A DNA stretch of 64,000 bases from Rodentibacter heidelbergensis (GCF_002000125.1 NZ_MLHH01000023.1:27588-91587), one strand, 5' to 3'. Shown: positions 1 to 11,741, counted from the first letter of the stretch. The notes: generated by a model not told the origin, from the letters alone. Translations and numbers: made by a program.

Positions 1-405
1 CGCGACAATAATAGAGGGGTGAATAACCGGGTAAGTGCGATAACCACAATGGCAACATTGCATCGCCAGTTCATCTTCCGTTTGGCTATTTCTATGGCCG
101 CACCGACCACAAAATTGGTGGGTTTTCAGAAAATGATTAATTTCTACACCACGGCTTAACAAATAAAATTTTTCTTCGGGCAGAAAAAGTAACGTCCGTA
201 AATTCACATAATCTTTCGTTTCATCATGCTGTTCTTCAAGAAGCCATAAAGGTTCGTTATCCCACTCGCCTATTCTCATTCCCTTCAAGTGATCGAAACC
301 CAGTGATGAAGCCTTGCCATAAGGCAATTTTCCCTGAATTAAATACAATTGGCTCCCCTGTGTGAGGAGCCAATAACCGTCATCTTTCGGCTGAATAGCG
401 TGCAT
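1..405 (-). CDS. nudC: NAD(+)/NADH diphosphatase NudC, 5' part only
   Basis: The minus-strand frame is open from an ATG at 405 to the window edge (135 codons), so only the N-terminal half is present. The N-terminal part is the poorly conserved NudC-like segment. It is followed by a four-cysteine zinc ribbon (FCGRCG then QCCHCGY) and the start of the Nudix domain (YPVIHPSIIV). NudC hydrolyses NAD(H) to NMN(H) and AMP and removes NAD caps from RNA. The Nudix box itself lies outside the window, so catalytic residues cannot be checked. A USS core (425-433) lies just upstream of the start. The zinc-ribbon plus YP-x-IHPSIIV pattern is specific to NudC among Nudix proteins. Confidence 0.9.
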   Translation of the reverse strand, partial: MHAIQPKDDGYWLLTQGSQLYLIQGKLPYGKASSLGFDHLKGMRIGEWDNEPLWLLEEQHDETKDYVNLRTLLFLPEEKFYLLSRGVEINHFLKTHQFCGRCGHRNSQTEDELAMQCCHCGYRTYPVIHPSIIVA

Positions 406-485
406 AAAATCTTTTCCTAAAATAACCGCACTTTGCGTATTGAAGATTCATCTTATCATAGAGAAAAAATGAAATGTTGTCCTCT

Positions 486-1253
486 CTAAATATAATAATC
501 TAAATCGATGTTCATTTTCGCTTGTAATAAAAACTGTTTGGTGCGCTCTTTTTGCGGATTGGAAAAAAACCGTGCGGCACAATTTTGCTCGATAATTTGC
601 CCCTCTGCCATCAACACCACTCGATCCGCCACTTCTTTCGCAAAATGTAATTCATGGGTAACAATAATCATCGTCCAGCCTTCTTTTGCCAATAATTTTA
701 AGGTTTGTAACACTTCCCCCACTAATTCGGGATCAAGGGCAGAAGTCGGTTCATCCAATAAAATAAGATCAGGTTGGACCGCAAGCGCACGAGCAATACC
801 CACCCGCTGTTGTTGACCGCCGGAAAGTTGTGAAGGAAAAAGCATCGCTTTGTCTTTCAATCCCACCTTTTCTAACAAAGCCAAGGCTTTTTCATGCGCC
901 TGCGCTTTGGGTTGTTTTTGAACCACCACCATTCCTTCCATCACATTTTCAAGGGCGGTACGATGAGGGAAAAGGTTATATTGCTGAAACACCATGGAAG
1001 AACGACAACGTAATTTTAATTCATCGGATTTGCTGATTTTTCGGCTGAAATCAATGTTTAAAGGGTCATCGCTAAAGGTTAAGTTTCCTTGTTCCGGTCG
1101 TTCTAATAAATTTAAACAACGTAAAAACGTGGTTTTTCCTGAACCGGAAGGCCCTAAAATAGCCACCACTTCCCCTTTGTTGATTTCGAAATCAATGCCT
1201 TTTAATACTTGATTGCCATTAAAATTTTTCTGAATATTGCTCACTTTTAACAT
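486..1253 (-). CDS. tcyN: Cystine-type amino acid ABC transporter, ATP-binding subunit
   Basis: A 255-residue ABC ATPase of the polar amino acid uptake family. Visible motifs are Walker A GPSGSGKT (about residues 35-42), the Q-loop FQQYNLFPHRT, the signature LSGGQQQR and Walker B LILLDEPTSALDPE. It is closest in memory to E. coli YecC/TcyN (shared PHRT-LENV-EG segment). It is the last gene of a three-gene minus-strand operon: the permease stop lies 9 bp upstream of its start. It would energise import of L-cystine or a related amino acid at the inner membrane. Substrate is inferred from family resemblance; generic glutamine or arginine transporters look similar, so the gene name is tentative. 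Confidence 0.85.
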   Translation of the reverse strand: MLKVSNIQKNFNGNQVLKGIDFEINKGEVVAILGPSGSGKTTFLRCLNLLERPEQGNLTFSDDPLNIDFSRKISKSDELKLRCRSSMVFQQYNLFPHRTALENVMEGMVVVQKQPKAQAHEKALALLEKVGLKDKAMLFPSQLSGGQQQRVGIARALAVQPDLILLDEPTSALDPELVGEVLQTLKLLAKEGWTMIIVTHELHFAKEVADRVVLMAEGQIIEQNCAARFFSNPQKERTKQFLLQAKMNIDLDYYI

Positions 1254-1262
1254 AACAATTCC

Positions 1263-1985
1263 CTATAAATGGCGTGATAGACGCTTTTCTAAACGCATTT
1301 GCCCCATAGCAAGAAGGAAACAGAAGATCCAATAGATCAAGGCCGCTTCACTATAAATCAGAATAAATTCATAGTTTTCAGCGGTGATATTTTGCGCCAC
1401 CCGAAATAACTCGGCGATCCAAACCAATGAGGCAAGGGAGGTGTCTTTTACCGTACTGATAAAAGTATTGGATAAAGATGGAACAGAAATGCGTAAGGCT
1501 TGTGGCATGATGGTGCGGATAAAGGCTTGCCAATAATTCATTCCAATGGCATAAGAGGCCTCCCATTGCCCTTTAGGAATGGCTGAAATCGCCGCTCTCA
1601 CCGTTTCTGCCGCATAGGCCCCGATATTGATAGAAAAAGCAATAATGGCCGTTGGGAAAGGATCAAGCGTGATGCCCACCTCAGGCAAACCATAGAAAAT
1701 AATAAAAATTTGCACCAACATGGGCGTACCACGAATAATCGAAATATACACCCGACAAAGGCTTTGCAAAATTTTGGTGAGAACATTGGGCTGGGGTAAG
1801 GTGCAAATCACCGCCACCATCACCGCAATCACTAATCCCAAGGAAAAAGCGATCACAGCCAGAGGAATTGTATATAAAATGGCAGCTTCCAACATAGGCC
1901 AAAACGAGCTGATCACATAATCAGCCCGTTCTGTCGTCATAAATGGAAGGTTTGCCAATAAATTATTGAGTAATGTCATCACCAA
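1263..1985 (-). CDS. tcyL: Cystine-type amino acid ABC transporter, permease subunit
   Basis: A 240-residue inner-membrane permease of the HisM/YecS family with several hydrophobic segments. It has the EAA loop typical of this family (about [20 protein letters not shown]) and the [10 protein letters not shown] motif. The reading frame begins inside the binding-protein gene (stop at 1963-1965). Starts at 1985 or 1979 are both possible, giving a 17-23 nt overlap that suggests translational coupling. It forms the membrane channel of the importer with the ATPase immediately downstream. Function is certain at family level; the substrate is inferred. Confidence 0.86.
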   Translation of the reverse strand: MVMTLLNNLLANLPFMTTERADYVISSFWPMLEAAILYTIPLAVIAFSLGLVIAVMVAVICTLPQPNVLTKILQSLCRVYISIIRGTPMLVQIFIIFYGLPEVGITLDPFPTAIIAFSINIGAYAAETVRAAISAIPKGQWEASYAIGMNYWQAFIRTIMPQALRISVPSLSNTFISTVKDTSLASLVWIAELFRVAQNITAENYEFILIYSEAALIYWIFCFLLAMGQMRLEKRLSRHL

Positions 1986-2736
1986 ACCATTTTATTGAAA
2001 GTTGTTTTAATGTGCCTTCTTGGCGAAGTTCCTCAAGGGCTTGATTGACCTTGGCAATTAATGCTTCTTCGCCTTTCAGAAAAGCAAATCCTGTTGGGAT
2101 TTTTTTATCACTTTCTACGGCAATTTTTAAACCGGAATTCGGTTGTTTTTTGAGATAGTCCAATACTGCTAATTTATCGTTCACCGTCGCATCAACACGC
2201 CCTTGTTTTACCGCCTCAAGGTTTTGTGCAAGGCTATCAACGGTCACAATTATTGCCCCTTGTTCGCGGGCATCTTTACTCCAATTGCTGGTAGCAGATT
2301 GTGCGGATTTTTTCCCTTTTAGATCCGCAAAGGTTTTAATACTGTCATTATCGGCCCGGGTCACAATCACCCCGGCGGAGTAATTATAAGGCGCAGAATA
2401 ATCGTATTTTTTTAAACGTTCCGGACTTGGGTTGGTTTGATTGGCAATCACATCAAAGCGTTTTGCATTTAAACCGGCATACATTCCATCCCATGCGGTT
2501 TCTTTAAATTCAATTTTCCAGCCTAATTTTTGAGCAATTTTCTCAATAATTTCCACATCAAACCCGGTGAGTTTGCCGTCTTTATCATGGAAAGTGAAAG
2601 GGGCATAAGTACCTTCTGTTCCTACTAATAATGTTTTCGTTTTTTCTACACGATCGGCAATTTCACCGGCATTTACCAACGTGGAAAACGCCAATCCTAC
2701 GGAGAAAAGTGCGGTGGAAAAAAAGGATGTTTTCAT
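1963..2736 (-). CDS. tcyJ: Cystine-type periplasmic amino acid-binding protein
   Basis: A 257-residue solute-binding protein (SBP_bac_3). The N-terminus is a Sec signal peptide ([23 protein letters not shown], cleavage probably after residue 23). The mature protein starts with the usual [16 protein letters not shown] and contains [13 protein letters not shown] and [15 protein letters not shown], the ligand-pocket hallmarks. The sequence resembles E. coli FliY/TcyJ. It is the first gene of the operon and overlaps the permease start. A good sigma-70 promoter lies 40-70 bp upstream. It delivers substrate to the permease in the periplasm; cystine is the most likely ligand but is not proven by sequence. 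Confidence 0.87.
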   Translation of the reverse strand: MKTSFFSTALFSVGLAFSTLVNAGEIADRVEKTKTLLVGTEGTYAPFTFHDKDGKLTGFDVEIIEKIAQKLGWKIEFKETAWDGMYAGLNAKRFDVIANQTNPSPERLKKYDYSAPYNYSAGVIVTRADNDSIKTFADLKGKKSAQSATSNWSKDAREQGAIIVTVDSLAQNLEAVKQGRVDATVNDKLAVLDYLKKQPNSGLKIAVESDKKIPTGFAFLKGEEALIAKVNQALEELRQEGTLKQLSIKWFGDDITQ

Positions 2737-2774
2737 AATCAGTTCCTCTTAACTATTGTGTTTGCAAGGCTAGG

Positions 2775-2804
2775 ATTATAAAAGCCCCATTTAACAAAAA
2801 ACAA
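2775..2804 (-). promoter_or_regulatory. Predicted sigma-70 promoter of the tcyJLN operon
   Basis: On the minus strand, TTGTTT (2804-2799) and a perfect TATAAT (2780-2775) are separated by 18 bp, about 40 bp before the binding-protein ATG. Assigned by motif only. Confidence 0.55.
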
Positions 2805-2941
2805 GACGATTTATTTATGAGTTAGATGATTTAGTTATAAGAAAATGCTCATCCCCAAATAACCAAACAACCCCCCCTATTATTTCATAATAGTAAAATA
2901 TCTTTTAACAAAACACCTATTTATTCACTTTCTGCTAAGCG

Positions 2942-2947
2942 TATAAT
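2942..2947 (+). promoter_or_regulatory. -10 element upstream of the pirin gene
   Basis: TATAAT stands 50 bp before the pirin ATG. No convincing -35 hexamer is seen at 16-18 bp, so the promoter may need an activator or be weak. The 261-bp tcyJ-pirin spacer otherwise contains only AT-rich sequence. Confidence 0.4.
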
Positions 2948-2997
2948 GCACGCCATCAACAGAACGATAGGTTCTAACACAAATTAAGGAGATAACA

Positions 2998-3879
2998 ATG
3001 AAAAAAGTCGCAAATGTTTTCAATGCACCAGAAAAACACTGGGTCGGTAATGGTTTCCATGTGGCATCCATGTTTAGTTATAACGACAAAGATAAAAACC
3101 TCGATCCATTTCTTTTAATGGATTACAACCCACCTAAATTTTTCCAAGGTGGCCGTCGTGATAATTCAGAATTTGATTTACGAGGCGTGGAAGAGCATCC
3201 ACATCGTGGTTTTGAAACCGTTACTATCGCTTATCAAGGCGAAGTCTCTCACCGTGACTCGCACGGTGGCGGCGGTACTATCGGTACCGGAGATGTGCAA
3301 TGGATGACCGCAGGTTCCGGTGTGATGCACGAAGAAATGCACTCAGAAAAATTTGCCAAAGAAGGCGGATTATTTGAAATGGTTCAACTTTGGGTCAATT
3401 TACCGGCAAAAGATAAAATGACCACACCGAAATATCAAGCCATTAAATCAGCGGATATTCCGGTGGTGACACTCCCAAATAATGCGGGTTCCGTACGGGT
3501 CATTGCCGGTGAATTATTGGATACAAAAGGTTCAGCTGAAACCTTTAGCCCGATTAATATGTGGGATACCACCATGAATGCGAATGGAACACATACTTTT
3601 AGTGTGCCGGAAAGTCATAATGTGGTGATCCTGGTATTAGAAGGGACAATCCAAGTGGGTGGCGATGCCATTGCACGCCGTGGTGAATTAGTCACTTTCG
3701 AGCGTGGCGGTCGTGATGTCCTGATCGAAGCAAACAATGAAGCCAAATTGTTAATTTTGACCGGAGAGCCACTCAATGAGCCAATTGTGGGTTATGGTCC
3801 GTTTGTGATGAATACCCGTGAGCAAATTATTGAAGCATTCAATGATGTGCATGCCGGCAGATTTGGTCGCTTAGACTAA
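2998..3879 (+). CDS. Pirin family protein
   Basis: A 293-residue bicupin. The N-terminal cupin shows the pirin signature EEHPHRGFETVTIAYQGEV followed by HRDSHGGGG and the metal-ligand-rich GSGVMHEEMHSE. The C-terminal cupin follows from about residue 170. Full-length pirins are of this size. Some bacterial pirins act as quercetin dioxygenases, others bind metabolic enzymes; the actual substrate here cannot be told. The start has a good Shine-Dalgarno (AAGGAG, 7 bp upstream). It is monocistronic, with a strong terminator directly after the stop. It is probably cytoplasmic because no signal peptide is seen. Confidence 0.88.
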   Translation: MKKVANVFNAPEKHWVGNGFHVASMFSYNDKDKNLDPFLLMDYNPPKFFQGGRRDNSEFDLRGVEEHPHRGFETVTIAYQGEVSHRDSHGGGGTIGTGDVQWMTAGSGVMHEEMHSEKFAKEGGLFEMVQLWVNLPAKDKMTTPKYQAIKSADIPVVTLPNNAGSVRVIAGELLDTKGSAETFSPINMWDTTMNANGTHTFSVPESHNVVILVLEGTIQVGGDAIARRGELVTFERGGRDVLIEANNEAKLLILTGEPLNEPIVGYGPFVMNTREQIIEAFNDVHAGRFGRLD

Positions 3880-3886
3880 GCCCTCT

Positions 3887-3913
3887 AAAAACCACCCGAA
3901 AGGGTGGTTTTTT
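3887..3913 (+). terminator. Rho-independent terminator after the pirin gene
   Basis: Stem AAACCACCC / GGGTGGTTT with a GAAA tetraloop and a T-rich tail, 10 bp after the stop codon. Confidence 0.9.
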
Positions 3914-4092
3914 ATATTCCAACCGACATTTATTTTCAATCAATCCATTTCCCCCTCTCAAAAATGGATGAAAAAACATCGATTATTTTTAATGTTCGGC
4001 TATCCTCTCCCCCCTAAATAAAAAATCTGTAAGAAATGGAAAGAGCGCTCGTCTAAACCATATCATTTGATGATTTAAAGGAGAACCTCACA

Positions 4093-5160
4093 ATGAAATT
4101 TTCAAAACTTTTTCTATTAATCGGGGCATTTTGTGCCACAAGCCAATGGATTTGGGCTGTGGAAAAAAACAAACCAACACACAATATGGAGCAAAAAACC
4201 ATGATGAAATCTCAACAAAATCTGCGTGAAATTTATTTAGCCGGTGGCTGTTTTTGGGGTGTGGAAGCCTATATGGAACGTATTTATGGCGTGAAAGATG
4301 CCAGTTCAGGCTATGCCAATGGCAATCGGGATAAAACCAGTTATGCACTGCTTGCTATCACAGATCACGCCGAGGCAGTTAAAGTCACTTATGATGCCAA
4401 CCAAATTTCACTGGATAAACTGCTGCAATATTATTTTAAAGTAATCGACCCAACCAGTGTAAACAAGCAAGGAAATGATAGAGGCCGTCAATATCGCACT
4501 GGGATTTACTATCAAGATAGTGCAGATAAACCTGTCATCGACCAAGCGATTGCTACACTACAAACAAAGTACAAAAATAAAATTCAAATTGAAGTAGAAC
4601 CCCTTAAAAATTACACGGAAGCGGAAGAATATCACCAAGATTATTTGAAAAAAAATCCCAATGGCTATTGCCATATCGACATCACACAGGCAGACGAACC
4701 CATGATTAATGAAAAAGACTACCCTAAACCGAGCGATGAAACCCTCAAAGCCACATTAACACCGTTGCAATATTCCGTCACGCAGAAAAAACACACCGAA
4801 CGTTCTTTCAGCAATGAATATTGGGATAACTTCCGGCCGGGAATTTATGTGGATGTCACCACCGGTGAACCCTTGTTTTCCTCTAATGATAAATTTGAGT
4901 CGGGCTGTGGTTGGCCAAGTTTCACTCACCCTATTGCCAAAGAGGTGGTGCATTATCAAACCGATAATAGCTTTAATATGCAACGCACTGAGGTGCTAAG
5001 TCGCAGTGGTCAGGCTCATTTAGGACATGTTTTTGATGACGGCCCAAAAGACAAAGGCGGTTTACGTTATTGTATCAACAGTGCCTCTATCAAATTTATT
5101 CCTTTGGAAGAAATGGAAAAAGCCGGATATGGCTATTTAGTGAAAACCATTAAAAAATAA
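4093..5160 (+). CDS. msrAB: Bifunctional methionine sulfoxide reductase A/B, exported
   Basis: A 355-residue fusion. Residues 1-22 form a Sec signal peptide (hydrophobic core [17 protein letters not shown]; no lipobox). The MsrA domain carries the catalytic cysteine in GGCFWG (C53). The MsrB domain has the resolving cysteine in SGCGWPSF and the catalytic cysteine in RYCINSAS (about C327). The two CxxC zinc pairs found in many MsrB proteins are absent, as in Neisseria-type fusions. Unlike Neisseria PilB there is no N-terminal thioredoxin domain; the adjacent ccdA and TlpA-like genes probably supply electrons instead. It reduces both stereoisomers of methionine sulfoxide in periplasmic proteins. 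The GGAG Shine-Dalgarno 8 bp before 4093 supports this start. Confidence 0.95.
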   Translation: MKFSKLFLLIGAFCATSQWIWAVEKNKPTHNMEQKTMMKSQQNLREIYLAGGCFWGVEAYMERIYGVKDASSGYANGNRDKTSYALLAITDHAEAVKVTYDANQISLDKLLQYYFKVIDPTSVNKQGNDRGRQYRTGIYYQDSADKPVIDQAIATLQTKYKNKIQIEVEPLKNYTEAEEYHQDYLKKNPNGYCHIDITQADEPMINEKDYPKPSDETLKATLTPLQYSVTQKKHTERSFSNEYWDNFRPGIYVDVTTGEPLFSSNDKFESGCGWPSFTHPIAKEVVHYQTDNSFNMQRTEVLSRSGQAHLGHVFDDGPKDKGGLRYCINSASIKFIPLEEMEKAGYGYLVKTIKK

Positions 5161-5165
5161 CGCAA

Positions 5166-5196
5166 GTCAGGGGTGTAAATGCCTTACACACCTGAC
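5166..5196 (+). repeat. Inverted repeat between msrAB and ccdA
   Basis: GTCAGGGGTGTAA (5166-5178) pairs with TTACACACCTGAC (5184-5196), 12 of 13 positions, with a 5-nt loop. It has no T-run on the plus strand, so it looks more like an mRNA processing or stability stem that may tune msrAB versus ccdA output than a full terminator. Confidence 0.6.
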
Positions 5197-5218
5197 AAAA
5201 TAGTAGGAAAATCAAATC

Positions 5219-5860
5219 ATGTTAGACCAACAACTGCTTATCGGAACAGTATTTTTAGCGGGAATTGCCTCTTTTCTTTCCCCCTGTATTTTTCCGATCA
5301 TCCCGATTTATTTTGGTATTCTCAGTAAAGGCGGGAAAAAAGTCCTCAATACCTTTTTATTTATATTAGGGCTTTCCCTTACCTTTGTAAGCCTGGGCTT
5401 TAGCTTTGGTTTTCTCGGGAATATTTTATTTAGCGAAACAACCCGTGTCGTTGCCGGGATCATCGTCATTATTCTTGGAATTCATCAACTTGGGATCGTT
5501 AAAATCGGCTTACTTGAACGCACGAAATTAGTGGAAATCAAAACCTCGGGAAAATCCACCGCACTTGAAGCCTTCGTGCTCGGGCTAACCTTCAGTCTTG
5601 GCTGGACACCTTGCATTGGCCCTATTCTTGCCTCCGTTCTGGCTCTTTCTGGCGAAGAAGGCTCGGCACTTTACGGTGCAGCAATGATGTTAGTTTATGT
5701 TTTTGGCTTAGCCACCCCTTTTATGCTTTTCTCGTTGTTTTCCGACAGTTTGCTAAAACGAGCAAAAAGCCTGAACCGCCATTTAGAGAAATTCAAAATT
5801 GCCGGGGGAATATTGATTATTGTGATGGGCTTTTTATTAATCACCAATAATCTTGTGTAA
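5219..5860 (+). CDS. ccdA: CcdA-type thiol-disulfide electron transporter
   Basis: A 213-residue polytopic membrane protein of the CcdA/DsbD-beta family with about six transmembrane segments. The two conserved cysteines sit in FLSPCIFPIIP (C23) and GWTPCIGPI. Such proteins carry electrons from cytoplasmic thioredoxin across the membrane to periplasmic thioredoxin-like partners. It lies 58 bp after msrAB and overlaps the longest frame of the next gene. In this context its probable job is to recharge the TlpA-like protein, which in turn reduces MsrAB, rather than cytochrome c maturation; no ccm genes are nearby. The Shine-Dalgarno is TAGGAAA. Confidence 0.9.
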   Translation: MLDQQLLIGTVFLAGIASFLSPCIFPIIPIYFGILSKGGKKVLNTFLFILGLSLTFVSLGFSFGFLGNILFSETTRVVAGIIVIILGIHQLGIVKIGLLERTKLVEIKTSGKSTALEAFVLGLTFSLGWTPCIGPILASVLALSGEEGSALYGAAMMLVYVFGLATPFMLFSLFSDSLLKRAKSLNRHLEKFKIAGGILIIVMGFLLITNNLV

Positions 5861-5900
5861 TGTACAAAATACCCTTTCACCAATAAAAAGGAAAAAACAA

Positions 5901-6368
5901 ATGAAAAAATTACTCTCAATCTTATTCATGACATTCAGCCTTCAAGCTTTCGCCACCAATTTGGCAGATATTCCTCTTAAGGATGTCAACAATCAACCGG
6001 TATCCCTTGAGCAATACAAAGGCAAACCGGTGTACATCAAAATGTGGGCATCATGGTGCCCTATCTGTTTAGCCGGCTTGGCAGAAATTGATGAGTTAAG
6101 TGCTAATCCACCGCAAAACTTTACCATTATCACGGTGGTTTCACCTTCTCATAAAGGGGAAAAAGCGACCGCAGAATTTATTGAATGGTACAAAGGTTTA
6201 GATTACAAAAATATCACCCTATTACTGGATGAAAAAGGGGAAATCATTGAGCGTGCCCGTGTGCGTGGTTATCCTTTTAATGTTTTTTTAGACCCTGAGC
6301 TGAAGGTGAAAAAAACCGTACCGGGGCATTTAAATCCAGAGAAAATTCGCCAATTTGCCGAACAATAA
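5901..6368 (+). CDS. Periplasmic TlpA/ResA-like thioredoxin
   Basis: A 155-residue thioredoxin-fold protein with a signal peptide (MKKLLSILFMTFSLQAFA, cleavage near residue 18) and the active site WCPIC (C53/C56). The cis-proline loop is seen as RGYPFNVFLD. I chose the start at 5901 over an in-frame ATG at 5853. The 5901 start has a Shine-Dalgarno (AAAGGA) and gives a clean signal peptide, while the longer form would overlap ccdA and add charged residues before it. Together with ccdA and msrAB it makes a likely three-part periplasmic repair chain. The WCPIC site with a neighbouring MsrAB fits a reductant rather than an oxidase. Confidence 0.88.
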   Translation: MKKLLSILFMTFSLQAFATNLADIPLKDVNNQPVSLEQYKGKPVYIKMWASWCPICLAGLAEIDELSANPPQNFTIITVVSPSHKGEKATAEFIEWYKGLDYKNITLLLDEKGEIIERARVRGYPFNVFLDPELKVKKTVPGHLNPEKIRQFAEQ

Positions 6369-6445
6369 GATGAAAGTGTGGCTAAAAAACTCGATGATTT
6401 TTCGACATTATGCAGCAGTTGCACAACGTTGTTTTTTGTTATCTT

Positions 6446-6527
6446 GTAGGGACACACTGCGTGTGTCCGAATTTTAACCTATTGAAATAATTTGATTTTA
6501 TAACGGACACACGCAGTGTGTCCCTAC
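6446..6527. repeat. Long perfect inverted repeat (24-bp arms, 34-bp loop)
   Basis: The left arm 6446-6469 (GTAGGGACACACTGC then GTGTGTCCG) and the right arm 6504-6527 are exact reverse complements, separated by 34 AT-rich bases. Each arm itself holds a near-palindrome (GGACACAC/GTGTGTCC around TGC). It lies between the thioredoxin gene and the cysK terminator, with no coding content. It resembles palindromic intergenic elements (REP/BIME or MITE-like) scattered in many bacterial genomes. It may also act as a terminator or mRNA stabiliser for msrAB-ccdA. Confidence 0.85.
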
Positions 6528-6588
6528 GTTTTGGTTAAAATTTCTGTTTTGTGCATTTGCTACATAATACCGGTCTTTTCTCCCATAA

Positions 6589-6616
6589 AAAATGCGGCTA
6601 TTTTTAGCCGCACTTT
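6589..6616 (-). terminator. Terminator of cysK built from a degenerate USS pair
   Basis: TGCGGCTA (6593-6600) pairs with TAGCCGCA (6605-6612). On the minus strand the stem is followed by a run of T. It lies 20-45 bp after the cysK stop. Confidence 0.8.
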
Positions 6617-6637
6617 AGTTGATAGATAAAACTTCTA

Positions 6638-7585
6638 TTAGGCCTCAATGCCTTCAAATAACGCTGTACTGAGATAGCGTTCTGAAGCGGATGGAAGCAC
6701 GACAACGATAAGTTTATCTTTAAACTCCGGCAATCTTGCGATGCGATCGGCTGCAGCAACCGCCGCACCGGAAGAAATTCCCGCTAAGATCCCCTCTTCA
6801 GCCATTAAACGGCGGGCAGTCGCAATGGCGGTGTCGCTGTCCACTGTTTCTACACGATCGATTAACGATAAATCTAAATTTTTCGGCACAAATCCGGCAC
6901 CGATGCCTTGAATTTTATGCGGGCCCGGTTTGATTTCTTCACCGGCTAAGGTTTGGGTAATCACCGGGGATTCGCTAGGTTCCACCACCACAGAGGTAAT
7001 CGCCTTGCCAAAGTCTAATTTAATGGCACGGGAAACCCCTGTAATCGTCCCACCTGTGCCGGCCCCAGCAACCACCACATCTACTTTCCCTTCCGTATCT
7101 TTCCAGATTTCAACACCAGTGGTTTCACGGTGAATTTGTGGATTCGCCGGGTTTTCAAATTGTTTTAACATGACATAACGATTTGGATTAGAAGCCACAA
7201 TTTCTTCCGCTTTGGCAATAGCACCTTTCATGCCTTTTGCCCCTTCGGTAAGCACAAGGTTCACCCCTAAGCCACGCAATAAACGCTTACGTTCTAAACT
7301 CATGGTTTCCGGCATGGTAAGTGTGATTTTATACCCACGCGCAGCCGCCACATAGGCAAGTGCAATACCGGTATTACCACTGGTGGCATCAACAATTTCT
7401 TTGTCTTTGGTGAGGATCCCGTCTTTTTCTGCTTGCCATACCATATTGGCACCAATGCGGCATTTCACACTAAAACTTGGATTTCGGCCTTCAATTTTTG
7501 CCACAATATTACCCTGGCCAAAATGTTTTAAACGTACCAGCGGTGTGTTGCCAATACTGTAAGAATTATCTGCATAGATTGTCAT
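6638..7585 (-). CDS. cysK: Cysteine synthase A
   Basis: A 315-residue PLP enzyme, O-acetylserine sulfhydrylase. It has the PLP lysine in [12 protein letters not shown] (K41), the substrate loop TSGNTG (68-73), the glycine-rich phosphate loop AGTGGTITG and C-terminal SSGAAVAAA. It makes L-cysteine from O-acetylserine and sulfide in the cytoplasm. The length matches the family. The next gene upstream on the same strand is cysZ (102 bp away), consistent with the usual cysZ-cysK pairing. The sequence is CysK-like rather than CysM-like. Confidence 0.95.
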   Translation of the reverse strand: MTIYADNSYSIGNTPLVRLKHFGQGNIVAKIEGRNPSFSVKCRIGANMVWQAEKDGILTKDKEIVDATSGNTGIALAYVAAARGYKITLTMPETMSLERKRLLRGLGVNLVLTEGAKGMKGAIAKAEEIVASNPNRYVMLKQFENPANPQIHRETTGVEIWKDTEGKVDVVVAGAGTGGTITGVSRAIKLDFGKAITSVVVEPSESPVITQTLAGEEIKPGPHKIQGIGAGFVPKNLDLSLIDRVETVDSDTAIATARRLMAEEGILAGISSGAAVAAADRIARLPEFKDKLIVVVLPSASERYLSTALFEGIEA

Positions 7586-7687
7586 ATGCTCTCCTTATGA
7601 AGATGATTTACGATGATTGATGAGGCAGTTATAGCATTGACGATAAAATAAAAAAAATAGTTATTTGATCTATTTTATAACTAAACG

Positions 7688-8536
7688 CTATTTCACAATT
7701 TGATGATTGTTTGTGCGAATATCCGTGCTGTTACTGCGTGTTGCCACTTCTCTAGAAGAATGACCGTGTTGATACTTGAAATTCATATCAAAGCGTAAAC
7801 GATCACGGTAATTTTCTACCCACATCACCGTTGCACCACATACAGCAACGGGAATAATCACTAAATTCACGATAGGTAAAAATGTGCAACAAGTGACTAA
7901 TCCACCAAAAGTAAGACTTTGTGAACGCTGCTCACCCAAGGCGTTTTTCATCACATTAAAGGAAATTTTGTGATTATCAAAAGGATAGTCACAATATTGA
8001 ATTGCCATCATCCAAGCGGTGAATAAAAAGGTTAAAACCGGCACGATGGTCTGCCCAACCACGGGGATAAAGCCTAATAAGAATAAACCGACAATTTTAG
8101 GCAAGCTATACCACAATTTTTGCCATTCTCGATGTAACATTCGAGGCACATCTTTCATGATATCCAGCCAACTGTCATCATTAATCGGCTCGCCGGTGAG
8201 CATTTTTTCCAATTTTTCCGATAATAATCCGTTAAAGGGCGCAGCGATAAAACCGGATAATGTGGTGAAAGTGAAGTAAAATAGCAACAAAATCATCCCT
8301 GTGGACAACACAAGCAAAACGACACTCAAAAAACCTAACCAATCAGGAACGAAGCTCATCACCCAGTCGATCATTGTACTAATTTGCGAAATAAATAGCC
8401 AAAATAATCCGGAAAGTAAGACCACATTCAAAACAATAGGCATAATCACAAAACGGCGTAGCCCTTTTTGTGTAATAAAATGCCATCCCATCACAAAATA
8501 ATGAAAACCGGATTTAATTTCTTGTTGATTAATCAT
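7688..8536 (-). CDS. cysZ: Sulfate transporter CysZ
   Basis: A 282-residue inner-membrane protein of the CysZ (EI24) family. Hydrophobic helices occur in the N-terminal half ([35 protein letters not shown]) and around [22 protein letters not shown]. The conserved [21 protein letters not shown] start is typical. The C-terminal 30 residues are polar and probably not conserved. It imports sulfate for cysteine synthesis and precedes cysK. It is divergent from zipA, with a USS (8562-8570) in the shared spacer. Confidence 0.9.
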   Translation of the reverse strand: MINQQEIKSGFHYFVMGWHFITQKGLRRFVIMPIVLNVVLLSGLFWLFISQISTMIDWVMSFVPDWLGFLSVVLLVLSTGMILLLFYFTFTTLSGFIAAPFNGLLSEKLEKMLTGEPINDDSWLDIMKDVPRMLHREWQKLWYSLPKIVGLFLLGFIPVVGQTIVPVLTFLFTAWMMAIQYCDYPFDNHKISFNVMKNALGEQRSQSLTFGGLVTCCTFLPIVNLVIIPVAVCGATVMWVENYRDRLRFDMNFKYQHGHSSREVATRSNSTDIRTNNHQIVK

Positions 8537-8675
8537 GCTTTTTCCTTTTTAACGCTCACATAAGTGCGGTCAGTTTTGACCGTATTTTTGCCACAAAATT
8601 CCCCATTAGCCCTGTTTTTTCACCTTTTAAAATATGGTAGCATTGACGCAGTTTTATTGCCGATAGGAAGCAAAA

Positions 8676-9626
8676 ATGGATCTGAATACTATCTTGATTA
8701 TTTTGGGTGTTGTGGCACTTGTCGCCTTGGTTGCCCACGGATTATGGTCAAATCGCCGTGAGAAATCAAAATATTTTAAAAATGAAACCACATTTAACCG
8801 TGCGTTTAACCAAACGCAACAAACACCGTCAGAATACACTCCGGAAGCGACTCCGGTGTCGGTATCCCCTCCCTCTTTTACGAATACACCGCAATCTTTT
8901 GATTACACCCCACCGGTGTCGCAGGTGGATTATCGTGAAACTGAGCGTACCGTCGATGATATTAAAATTTCCATTCCAAACAGTGCGCCTGTGCGTGAGC
9001 CGGTTCGTATGGAATACAATATGAAACCGACACAACCACAGGCTGTGCCAAATCCTGCGGCAATGACCCTTGAGCAATTGGAAGCACAAAGTGATGAGTT
9101 AGAAGGGATTAATTCTTCCTCGCCTGAATTGCGTGAACAGCTTTCACAAATGGCTCGAGGTGAGTTAGAGGAAGTCAAAGCCACCGTTCATTTTAATGAA
9201 GTACGTCAAGCTGAGCCTGAAATCCAAAAGCAAACATCGGGCTATATTCAACTCTATGTGATTTCACCGCAACATCGTGAGTTTCATGGCTCTCGCTTAG
9301 TTCAATCCCTTGAAAACTTAGGCTTTATTTTTGGTAAGCATAATATGTATCACCGCCATTTTGATTTAAGCGTGGCAAGCCCTGTCTTATTTAGTGTTGC
9401 TAACTTACAAGGGGAAGGCAACTTTGATCCCTATAATGCGGATTTCCGTACTATCGGTGTCACCCTATTTATGAAATTACCTTCACCGGGTAATGACTTG
9501 GCTAATCTTAAATTGATGATTCGTGCTGCCAAAACCCTTGCGGAAGATTTAGGCGGCGCTGTACTGACAGAAGATGAACAACTCTTCGATGATTACCAAG
9601 AACAACATTACCTTTCACGGGTATAA
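8676..9626 (+). CDS. zipA: Cell division protein ZipA
   Basis: A 316-residue protein. It has an N-terminal membrane anchor (LNTILIILGVVALVALVAHGLW), a Pro/Thr/Gln-rich linker (about 45-170) and the C-terminal FtsZ-binding domain beginning near SGYIQLYVISPQ and ending in the conserved AAKTLAEDLGGAVLTEDEQ. ZipA tethers FtsZ polymers to the inner membrane in the early divisome. It sits immediately before ligA, the common gammaproteobacterial order, but a terminator separates them. Confidence 0.94.
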   Translation: MDLNTILIILGVVALVALVAHGLWSNRREKSKYFKNETTFNRAFNQTQQTPSEYTPEATPVSVSPPSFTNTPQSFDYTPPVSQVDYRETERTVDDIKISIPNSAPVREPVRMEYNMKPTQPQAVPNPAAMTLEQLEAQSDELEGINSSSPELREQLSQMARGELEEVKATVHFNEVRQAEPEIQKQTSGYIQLYVISPQHREFHGSRLVQSLENLGFIFGKHNMYHRHFDLSVASPVLFSVANLQGEGNFDPYNADFRTIGVTLFMKLPSPGNDLANLKLMIRAAKTLAEDLGGAVLTEDEQLFDDYQEQHYLSRV

Positions 9627-9658
9627 TCCCTATTTATTTTCAACCACACTTTAGCTTT

Positions 9659-11741
<2,083 letters not shown>

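Noticed and set aside
6446..6527. CRISPR repeat or transposon ends for the inverted repeat
   Set aside because: Only two inverted arms with no direct repeats, spacers or transposase.
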